Origin: Aquabacter sp965279295
GTDB lineage: Bacteria; Pseudomonadota; Alphaproteobacteria; Rhizobiales; Xanthobacteraceae
Direction: 5' to 3' (one strand)
Assembly: GCA_965279295.1 (NCBI GenBank)
Contig: CBDIHQ010000011.1
DNA length: 64,000 nucleotides
The notes under the pieces are model-generated. The model saw only the letters and a program-made list of their open reading frames with translations, did not search any database and was not told the DNA's origin. Shown one piece after another: positions 8,838 through 15,232 of the stretch (position 1 is its first letter; each line of letters begins with the position of its first letter). A program made the position numbers and the translations under genes.

Positions 8838-9401
8838 TCAGGCGACGTTGGCGATGGACGGCCGCGGCACGACATGTGCGACGGCTCTGTCAAATTCGGC
8901 GGCCGCCTGGGCGACGCGGGCGCGGACGGCGGAATCGATGAGAACCCCGTCGCGGAAATCGTGGTCGCTTGCGTAGATGGCGGTGGGCGCGGTCTGCGCC
9001 GCGAAGAAACCGAACAGCGGCCGCAGCTGATGCTCGACCACGAGGGCATGTCGGTGTCCGCCGCCGGTCGCGGTGATCACGACAGGCTTGCCGGCGAGCG
9101 CCAGGGGATCGACGAAATCGATCAGATGCTTGAAGAGGCCGGCATACGACCCCTTGTAGACCGGCGATCCCACGATCAGGCCGTCGGCCTCCTCAATCGC
9201 GGCGATGATGGCGCGCGCCTCGCGCGGCAAAGCCGCCAAGCTGAAAGCGCCGACGCCCGGCCCGGCATCGACCAGGTCGTGAACCGAGAAATCGATGGCC
9301 CGACGCGCAGCCAGCTCGCTGCCAACCACCTCAATCAGGGCGCGGGTGCGCGACGGGCGACGGGTGCTTCCGGAAAAGCCGACAATGCGAAGCACGCTCA
9401 T
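8838..9401 (-). CDS. NADPH-dependent FMN reductase (SsuE/MsuE type)
   Basis: The 187-residue flavodoxin-fold protein starts at 9401 with CCGGAG upstream; the longer frame is rejected because it has no site and unlikely residues. The N-terminal phosphate-binding loop GFSGSTRRPSRT and the SPVYKGSYAGLFKHLIDF segment are typical of SsuE/MsuE. It would supply FMNH2 to SsuD. First gene of the leftward sulfonate operon. Confidence 0.9.
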   Translation of the reverse strand: MSVLRIVGFSGSTRRPSRTRALIEVVGSELAARRAIDFSVHDLVDAGPGVGAFSLAALPREARAIIAAIEEADGLIVGSPVYKGSYAGLFKHLIDFVDPLALAGKPVVITATGGGHRHALVVEHQLRPLFGFFAAQTAPTAIYASDHDFRDGVLIDSAVRARVAQAAAEFDRAVAHVVPRPSIANVA

Positions 9402-9891
9402 GACAGGGCTCCGGCGATGCGGGTCGAAAGGTTCAATTTTGACATGGCTCGACATTCGCCAGCGAAGCCGGCGCCTTAATGGAAGTTGGGATTTTGAGCT
9501 GCGGAGAGGACGAGCAACGGCCGGCGGCTCAGCGCCGGAAACCGCCGCTCCGCATACAGAGGATGTGCCGCAGATGGGACGACATCTGAAAGTCTCTCTC
9601 ATTCCACTGGAGGGCGGCGCCCAGCGCCAACCGCTCCTCTTTCACCATGAAACCCAGACGAGGGCAGCGCGTCAATAACATTCTACTAAATCTATGGATT
9701 TAAAATAATAAATAACATTTAGAATCGTGAATTGAGCGTTTTGCTGCGAACAGCCGCGCCTCAAAGGCGCGCCTCCTTCCTCGGTCGCGCACCCGTGTTT
9801 CGCTTTGGCGCCCTTCGCAATACGGAGAGACAAGCGCGCCGGAGGCGATTGTCAGCACGCGGGGGATGAGGTAGACGAGAGCCGTGCGCCA
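9402..9891. promoter_or_regulatory. Upstream region of the sulfonate operon
   Basis: No gene is seen. The AT-rich stretch 9675-9720 contains AAATC-TATG-GATTT (9688-9701), an inverted repeat that may be the binding site of a CysB/Cbl-type LysR regulator for the sulfonate operon; this is inference. A hairpin GCGCCTCAAAGGCGC lies at 9756-9770; the same 15 bases recur at 60296-60310. Confidence 0.4.
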
Positions 9892-9968
<77 letters not shown>

Positions 9969-10015
9969 ACAATTTCAAAGACTTAGCTGGTTTTTAGCCA
10001 ACAGCAGAAAAGCCC

Positions 10016-10037
10016 GAGTCGCCACCGAGTCGCCACC
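10016..10037 (+). repeat. Tandem 11-base direct repeat
   Basis: GAGTCGCCACC occurs twice without a gap, 48 bases after the tRNA-Arg. It may be a remnant of an integrase gene end or of an attachment region, but nothing in the window confirms this. Confidence 0.5.
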
Positions 10038-10072
10038 GAAACCGGAAATTCCAGGCATCGCCAGGAATAAGG

Positions 10073-10100
10073 AGCCCCGTCACCCGAAAGCGACGGGGCT
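10073..10100 (-). terminator. Possible intrinsic terminator
   Basis: AGCCCCGTC (10073-10081) and GACGGGGCT (10092-10100) form a perfect 9-bp stem with a 10-base loop. It lies just after the end of the leftward gene at 10163 and is followed in that direction by CCTTATT, a weak T-rich stretch. It is suited to end the small leftward operon before the tRNA. Confidence 0.5.
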
Positions 10101-10162
10101 ACCAGCGGGCACGCCGGCAATGGTTATCGACCGTTTGGAGGCCCGCTGGATTCGGTGAGTCC

Positions 10163-10522
10163 CTATTCAGCCGTGCAGATGCCCGCCTCGGCGAGGCTGG
10201 CAACGTCGTCGATCAAGAGGCGTCCGACCACCAAGCCCAGGCAGATGTCAGCGAAGTCCGCCTTGTGGATCTTCTGGGCGCTGTAGCGGCGGTTCTCCGG
10301 GACGATCCGCACATGGTCGCGGCACCCTTCTATGCGCCGGACGGTCACCGCGAGACCGCCCTGATCGATGACATACAGGCCGTCGTGCCGAAACTCCTCA
10401 CACGGCAGCATCACTACATAGTCGGTGTGGCGTCGAAGCGAGGGCTCCATCGCGTCGTCGCGGATCTGTACGAATCGGACGGTTTTCCCGAGAGAGGCTC
10501 GAACGGCAGGAAGGGCGCTCAT
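10163..10522 (-). CDS. S24/LexA-like C-terminal domain protein without catalytic serine
   Basis: The 119-residue product starts at 10522, where its ATG overlaps the previous stop (ATGA). It aligns by eye with the self-cleavage domain of LexA/CI/UmuD: DDAMEPSLRRHTDYVVM corresponds to the GDSMEPTL..GD.V block, and GLAVTVRRI to the strand with the catalytic lysine. The serine of DSM is Ala here, and the lysine position is not Lys, so self-cleavage is unlikely. There is no DNA-binding domain. It could be a dimerisation partner or a remnant of a prophage repressor. Confidence 0.6.
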   Translation of the reverse strand: MSALPAVRASLGKTVRFVQIRDDAMEPSLRRHTDYVVMLPCEEFRHDGLYVIDQGGLAVTVRRIEGCRDHVRIVPENRRYSAQKIHKADFADICLGLVVGRLLIDDVASLAEAGICTAE

Positions 10523-10914
10523 ACCCGCTCCTCCAGTTTGGTCGCCTGGCACCACATTGCGGTGGGCCTATCAGGCCAGATGGCATCCTGCGGCGGTGCA
10601 TCGCTCTGTGCGGCCCTCTGAGCGGCCTCCACCGCCCAGAAGGCAATCGCCTCCATGTCGACGCCCGCGAGGTTCATGACGGCGTCGCCGCGAAACTGGG
10701 GCGGGTTCCCGAGCAGTGGCTCGTAATCCGAGTAGAGGTGGAACGCCGTGGCCGGAGTCTCATAAGCGATGCGCTCCGAGATGCCGAGTTCGGCGCAGAG
10801 CGCGCGGCGCTCTTGGAACAGCCAGCTTGCATAGGAAAGGGCACGGAACCAGCGGCGGGAGCCGGGTTCGAGGCGGGTGGTGGTGGAGGATTCGGTAACG
10901 GTGTTGGTATGCAT
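10519..10914 (-). CDS. Hypothetical protein coupled to the S24-like gene
   Basis: I do not recognise a family. The ATG at 10914 with AAGGAC upstream gives 131 residues; the open frame continues to 10992 but would then overlap the operator region. The protein is soluble, with a Ser/Thr-rich N-terminus and no clear motif. It is divergent from the XRE regulator gene and coupled to the S24-like gene by ATGA, so it is probably part of the same regulated unit. Confidence 0.55.
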   Translation of the reverse strand: MHTNTVTESSTTTRLEPGSRRWFRALSYASWLFQERRALCAELGISERIAYETPATAFHLYSDYEPLLGNPPQFRGDAVMNLAGVDMEAIAFWAVEAAQRAAQSDAPPQDAIWPDRPTAMWCQATKLEERV

Positions 10915-10947
10915 GGGGGCTGAGTCCTTGTCGTCACGTCTTATGTA

Positions 10948-10999
10948 GGACATGATGTCCAACATTCGATATGACGTCAACTCAGAATCCAACGTTGGA
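10948..10999. promoter_or_regulatory. Palindromic operator candidates between divergent genes
   Basis: Two perfect inverted repeats lie between the leftward pair and the rightward XRE gene: GGACAT-G-ATGTCC (10948-10960) and TCCAACGTTGGA (10988-10999). They share the element TGTCCAAC/TCCAAC. The second one abuts the likely start codon at 11004, so binding there would repress the regulator itself. Confidence 0.55.
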
Positions 11000-11003
11000 C
11001 TTT

Positions 11004-11291
11004 ATGTCTATATCTCCCGCCCAGTGCCGCGCCGCTCGCGCCATCCTCGGTCTTGAGCAGAACGCCCTCGCCGCTGCCGCCTCGGTGTCGCGTGGCGTGG
11101 TTATCGACTTCGAGAAGGGACGCCGCACTCCCGGCACCAATAACCTCGCCGCCATCCGCACCGCCCTTGAGGCGGCAGGCATCCAGTTCCTCGCCGACGG
11201 CGACACGGCAGGCGGTGCAGGCGTCGCGCTGAAGGCTGGCGCAGGGGATGGGCTTAGGCCTGGGCAGCTAAGCGCAGAAAATGATGGGTGA
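11004..11291 (+). CDS. XRE-family helix-turn-helix regulator
   Basis: The ATG at 11004 gives 95 residues and opens directly into the family sequence ISPAQCRAARAILGLEQNALA; an ATG at 10971 is an alternative but would overlap the operators. The helix-turn-helix covers roughly residues 8-60 (ALAAAASVSRGVVIDFEKGRRTP), followed by the LEAAGIQFL strand common in alphaproteobacterial copies. It probably controls the divergent pair and itself through the palindromes upstream. Confidence 0.8.
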   Translation: MSISPAQCRAARAILGLEQNALAAAASVSRGVVIDFEKGRRTPGTNNLAAIRTALEAAGIQFLADGDTAGGAGVALKAGAGDGLRPGQLSAENDG

Positions 11292-11392
11292 GGCTGGCTG
11301 GAGGAGAGTAGCGACTGTGAGGATAGTCGCAAGCGTGGACTAGACAGCTATCAGTTACGCGTAGCATCATCCCACCAACTGTGGGAGGCGAC

Positions 11393-12058
11393 ATGCCTAT
11401 GCTTAAATCTGACGAAGAATCTTGGCCGACAGTGCACTCCATACTTGAGAAAATGGCGGAATACGACGCTATGAGGGACATTGAGAGCGGGCGGTCTCCA
11501 TTATTTTTAGCGAAATATGCCAATGGTCGAGGTGCACGAACCAAATACATTACCCAAGGAAATCGCCTTTACGATATGAAAGCGATTTTAGCAGCGGCCC
11601 ACACTTCGCCAGTACCTCCACGTACCTTTTCAAGTGGAGAAGCGGAAGAATTTCTATTTAATCTCGGTTTTAGTATCGTATATCTGAAGGGTATCGTAGA
11701 CGATGAGAGATTCGTCACTGACCTACTGCAAGATCAGAAAATAGGCCATGAGGGCCAAAGAGTCTCTAAGTCAATCGAGGTGGCCGTTCGAGACTCAAAG
11801 ATCGCCAATCGATTCTTTGAGATGAGGGCCAAGGCGGGCGCGCTGCATTGTGATGAGTGCCGCTCTCAACCTCAGCTAACCCCTTCGGCGGCGGGACTTT
11901 CTCCAAGGACAGTCTTCGACGTTCATCATCTACACCCACTAGCCGAGGGCGGTCGTGAAACAACGATAGACGACTTCGCGCTACTTTGTCCGACCTGCCA
12001 CCGCATTGTCCATGCGCGCCTTAACAAGGGGCAACAGGTGCACATTGATGTGGGTTAA
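11393..12058 (+). CDS. HNH endonuclease
   Basis: The ATG at 11393 has GGAGG at ideal spacing; the in-frame GTG at 11381 would place the site inside the gene. The 221-residue protein has an uncharacterised N-terminal domain of about 135 residues and a C-terminal HNH domain: CDEC, then FDVHHLHPLAEGG, then LLCPTCHRIVH, i.e. two Cys pairs for zinc and the His-His-His catalytic core. Such two-domain HNH proteins are often restriction or defence nucleases, with the N-terminal part recognising the DNA. No methylase is seen beside it. Codon use is more AT-rich than in the flanking core genes, suggesting transfer. Confidence 0.8.
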   Translation: MPMLKSDEESWPTVHSILEKMAEYDAMRDIESGRSPLFLAKYANGRGARTKYITQGNRLYDMKAILAAAHTSPVPPRTFSSGEAEEFLFNLGFSIVYLKGIVDDERFVTDLLQDQKIGHEGQRVSKSIEVAVRDSKIANRFFEMRAKAGALHCDECRSQPQLTPSAAGLSPRTVFDVHHLHPLAEGGRETTIDDFALLCPTCHRIVHARLNKGQQVHIDVG

Positions 12059-12421
12059 CGCTAGGCGCCACGCGGTGCTCTGACCGTTGCCATACGCAGG
12101 GCGTACAAGGCGCTGCATCCAGAGGCGCGGCATGGTGCTGTTGGGCGCGGCGGACATGGAAAGAGTGGACAACTTCTCCACTCTTTCTCCGAAGCTGCCC
12201 GCGTATTGGCCGGTGGCGCGCGCGAAGAGGCTTGGACCCATAGACGGAAACACCAGCAGAGTTTCGTCCAAAATCTGGACGAAACCAAGAAATTCTCCAA
12301 AAGGGGGCGCTCGCCTTTTGCACGAGTATCGTCGGAATTCCCTATGATACTCGGGTAAATGTCGCCGAACTGGCGACGTTTCCAGCACCAACCGCTTCAG
12401 CCGTCGCCGCCACAGGTAGGC
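12059..12421. other. Gene-free stretch with a stem-loop
   Basis: No convincing gene. GTCGCC-GAACT-GGCGAC (12361-12377), extendable by neighbouring A/T pairs, forms a stem-loop about 45 bases beyond the end of the next leftward gene and could end its transcript. An 86-residue rightward frame here has no ribosome site and no recognisable content. Confidence 0.35.
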
Positions 12422-12664
12422 TTATCGAGTTAGAGCCTTGTTTATTCTGCCAACAAGTACAGCGATACGGGCGCGGGTTACGGCGTCAATGTTTTCGCCC
12501 CTTTGAAAGGGGGTAAGAACAAAACATAAATTCATGAAAATCTCGGTGCCAGAACTGCCCATATCTATCGCGTCACGGATAGCACTTGCTTCAGCTACAA
12601 ACCCTTGCAACTCGATACGGTTCGCAATGCTCTTTGCTTCAAAATATTCATCATACCCATCCAT
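12422..12664 (-). CDS. Small hypothetical protein
   Basis: The ATG at 12664 has GAGG upstream at good spacing. The 80-residue product is soluble, mostly helical in appearance, and not recognised. It lies 71 bases after the SseB-like gene on the same strand and probably shares its transcript. Confidence 0.5.
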   Translation of the reverse strand: MDGYDEYFEAKSIANRIELQGFVAEASAIRDAIDMGSSGTEIFMNLCFVLTPFQRGENIDAVTRARIAVLVGRINKALTR

Positions 12665-12735
12665 ACTGGCCTCATTGCGATCTTAAGTGCCTAAGGATTC
12701 TCGAGGTATGAAGACGGTGCGAAGCCAAGCGGTCT

Positions 12736-13029
12736 CTATCCGATATTCAGCCGACTGCTGATCAGATCTGCTTTTTTCAGCCTCACCGGATCTGCTCCGC
12801 CTGGATTCAATATCAAAATCTCATCACCCTGAAGCATCGATGCTAGAAGGTTCAGATCTATCAGTATGCCATTGTCCTCAAAGCCGGAGCCGCGTGCTTG
12901 CTGCTTGAAAGTGGCCTCGTCCGAGAAAATAGGAATGAACGATCCACCATCGGCTACAAAGTCTTGGATACGAATGGAATCGGATTCCAGATCGTCCCAA
13001 CTGCCGATGACAATGACACCGTTTTCCAT
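12736..13029 (-). CDS. Small SseB-like protein
   Basis: The 97-residue protein starts at 13029. The blocks SFIPIFSDEATFK and EILILNPGG resemble the N-terminal domain of SseB-type proteins, which are found as small stand-alone proteins, sometimes as immunity or accessory partners of secreted toxins. The similarity is weak and judged by eye. It sits with other small AT-richer genes in what looks like a cargo region. Confidence 0.5.
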   Translation of the reverse strand: MENGVIVIGSWDDLESDSIRIQDFVADGGSFIPIFSDEATFKQQARGSGFEDNGILIDLNLLASMLQGDEILILNPGGADPVRLKKADLISSRLNIG

Positions 13030-13185
13030 AATCCTGCCTCTAGCCTGACGGTAAGGTCAATTCTAGGCTGTTGGGGTAAAAGCTCCAGCGCTGCTCGGCA
13101 TGGGGGCCGCCTCACCCCCTTGTCGGCACCAGAACGATCCGGAACGCGTGCCCGTTGGATTTTCTAGACATCTTGGAGGCTCTAT

Positions 13186-13614
13186 TCACCTATGTGCGGC
13201 CATCCACCAGAAACTCCCCATAGTTACAATGAGCGCTATATTGACAAGTATAAATATAGTCGCAATTGAGTGCGGCGAGCCCGGATTTTCCGAAGCAATA
13301 ATTTGGTCCTTAAACTCTTTTCGATTCCTTAATTTAGATGAAAAATATAACATAATAAAAATGCCAGAAGCAGATTGAATTAAGATCAATAATAGAAGAA
13401 TGTAAAATTGATCTCCGGAAAAATTAGTCACGTCTCCTGCGAGAGATATCTGGAACAAAAATATTACAATAGATATTGATAAAATAATCCGCCCAAAAAA
13501 TATTCTACGCTTTTGCGCTGGATTATACCTTAGGAAAAAATAAGAAAATCCGAATATTATTGACAAATAAGCAATAAATAATACGAATTCCAATATCAGA
13601 TATTGATAATTCAT
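13186..13614 (-). CDS. Four-helix small membrane protein, AT-rich
   Basis: The 142-residue protein starts at 13614 with GGGAGA upstream. It has four hydrophobic helices, with a charged linker of about 30 residues between helices 3 and 4. The DNA is far more AT-rich than its neighbours, a sign of recent transfer. Size, topology and base composition match the membrane protein at 23140-23598, which is coupled to the RHS gene, so this may be an orphan immunity protein. I do not recognise the family. Confidence 0.6.
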   Translation of the reverse strand: MNYQYLILEFVLFIAYLSIIFGFSYFFLRYNPAQKRRIFFGRIILSISIVIFLFQISLAGDVTNFSGDQFYILLLLILIQSASGIFIMLYFSSKLRNRKEFKDQIIASENPGSPHSIATIFILVNIALIVTMGSFWWMAAHR

Positions 13615-14062
13615 AGCGAGACCAATCTCCCCCGATTCTGCGGTCGGCCTACTAATTTACCTATCTTCCTGCAGCGGCTTGTCCCCAAGCATGAGCTTGG
13701 CATCTATCAGCGCCACTTCAAGCTTCCGCATACCCCGCCTCCTTTTGCTTTGCCCCCCCCCCCCAGGATCGCATTGCAGGGCGAAGGGCGCCAGTGGTGC
13801 GCCGCTACACCACCTTCACCGCGAGGCGGGCCCATTCTCCGCGATCAGCGTTGCGCCCACTTCAACGGTGACGAAGCGCGCAACCAGACCTCCATCGGTC
13901 AGAGGCCCCGTTTGGCAGCACTCCACCTTTTCGCCCTCTGCATGCGTGTGTTGGGAATACCCCCCAGGTCTGCTTCTCGCCTTTTTCCACCAACGCCATT
14001 GCTATTTGTTTCCAATGACCTAAAGCATGCGTTGCGTATAACATTGCATTCAGGTGGTTTAG
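13615..14062. other. Gene-free stretch with a 12-base C run
   Basis: I see no supported gene. It contains a run of 12 C residues (13753-13764), unusual and prone to slippage. The last part carries the ribosome site AGGTGG of the next gene. Confidence 0.4.
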
Positions 14063-14536
14063 ATGATTGAAGACAACGACGGCGAGCAGTCCAACGAGGC
14101 CGTATATTTGGCCGCGCAGATTGTGTCCGCCTATGTAAGCAACAATTCGGTGGCGGCTTCGGACCTGACCACGCTCATCAGCTCGGTCCACGCCGCACTG
14201 ACCGGTCTTGCGCAGCCTGCCGCTCCCGTACCGCAGCCACAAGAACCGGCTGTCTCCATCCGCAAATCAGTGACACCTGATTTTCTGATCTGCCTTGAAG
14301 ACGGCAAGAAGTTCAAGTCGCTGAAGCGCCACCTCCAGACCCACTACAACTTGTCCCCCGCAGCATACCGGACAAAGTGGGGACTGCCCTCTGACTATCC
14401 CATGGTCGCGCCGAACTACGCTGCGGCGCGCTCGGAGCTGGCGAAGCAGATGGGTCTCGGCCAGCAGCGCCGGAACGCGGTCGTGGCCCCGCCGCCTCCG
14501 GTTAAGGCGCCACGGAAGCCCAAAGCGACCGCGTGA
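14063..14536 (+). CDS. MucR/Ros family transcriptional regulator
   Basis: The 157-residue protein matches the MucR/Ros family over its length: an N-terminal helical part (residues 10-50) used for oligomerisation, and a C-terminal domain with the variant zinc finger CLEDGKKFKSLKRHLQTHY followed by LSPAAYRTKWGLPSDYPMV. In the first zinc-ligand pair the second Cys is Asp, which is known in this family. These proteins bind AT-rich DNA and silence or regulate surface and transferred genes in alphaproteobacteria. The ribosome site AGGTGG precedes the ATG. Confidence 0.92.
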   Translation: MIEDNDGEQSNEAVYLAAQIVSAYVSNNSVAASDLTTLISSVHAALTGLAQPAAPVPQPQEPAVSIRKSVTPDFLICLEDGKKFKSLKRHLQTHYNLSPAAYRTKWGLPSDYPMVAPNYAAARSELAKQMGLGQQRRNAVVAPPPPVKAPRKPKATA

Positions 14537-14544
14537 GTCGCTAC

Positions 14545-14567
14545 AGGAGGGGCAAGACGCCCCTCCT
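14545..14567 (+). terminator. Hairpin after mucR-like gene
   Basis: AGGAGGGGC and GCCCCTCCT form a perfect 9-bp stem with loop AAGAC, 9 bases after the stop codon. The following TCCTCG is only weakly T-rich. Probable terminator. Confidence 0.6.
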
Positions 14568-14667
14568 TCCTCGCTGAGTCATGGCAGCTTCTTCGCTGCC
14601 TTCATGGGATCGGGGATCGTTCCCCGGGTATGAAGTATGTGAGGCCCGGTCTAAGCCGGACCCACCT

Positions 14668-14967
14668 TCACGCGTCGTGGTGTTCCGGCATCTTCTTCAG
14701 CTGGTCCTTGGTCCAGCTCGTGACGGCGTGAACGTCGCCATCCTCGTCGCGCATGAACTCAAGTTGGCTGACCGGCACCGCCACTGGCTTTGCGCCGATC
14801 CCAAGGAACCCGCCAACATCCACGACAATCTGGCTGGAAAGACCGGCCCCGTGGATGTGCGAAACGCTTCCGATCTTCTCGTCGTCGGGACCGTAAATGG
14901 TCGCGCCTTCGAGATTGGATGGGACGAGTTCAGTAGGGACGAGGCGAACGTGTGCGCTATGATCCAT
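14668..14967 (-). CDS. PRC-barrel domain protein
   Basis: The 99-residue protein starts at 14967 with TAGGAGA upstream. The block LEGATIYGPDDEKIGSVSHI and the following QIVVDVGGFLGIGAKPVAVP are the signature of stand-alone alphaproteobacterial PRC-barrel proteins. No signal peptide is seen. Function of these proteins is largely unknown. Confidence 0.88.
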   Translation of the reverse strand: MDHSAHVRLVPTELVPSNLEGATIYGPDDEKIGSVSHIHGAGLSSQIVVDVGGFLGIGAKPVAVPVSQLEFMRDEDGDVHAVTSWTKDQLKKMPEHHDA

Positions 14968-15232
14968 GAGGGTCTCCTATCGTTTATGGGAAGGAAACCC
15001 ATTCCAGGTCGGCAGGTTCCTCGGAGCGCGCGAGCGTCTGGGACAGGAGGCCCTCACAGCTCCCTTGTGGCGCCCCTACAGCCGCAAGGCTCTTTCTGCA
15101 ATGCATCTCCTCGACAATTACCCGCGCCAGCTGAGGGACACGGCTGACGCCACCTCCGGGCTGTTCAAAAAAATCGCTGAATCGGGGAGACAGCCGGCCC
15201 CCTACTCCAGCTGATTAATCGAACGCATTCCC

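Noticed and set aside
10016..10037. GAGTCGCCACC tandem repeat as an attachment site
   Set aside because: No matching copy elsewhere in the window and not part of the tRNA 3' end.
12087..12347. 86-residue rightward frame
   Set aside because: No ribosome site; overlapping frames on the other strand look no better; nothing recognisable.
13603..14070. 155-residue rightward frame across the C run
   Set aside because: Low-complexity Pro/Arg composition caused by the C run; start lies in the promoter of another gene.
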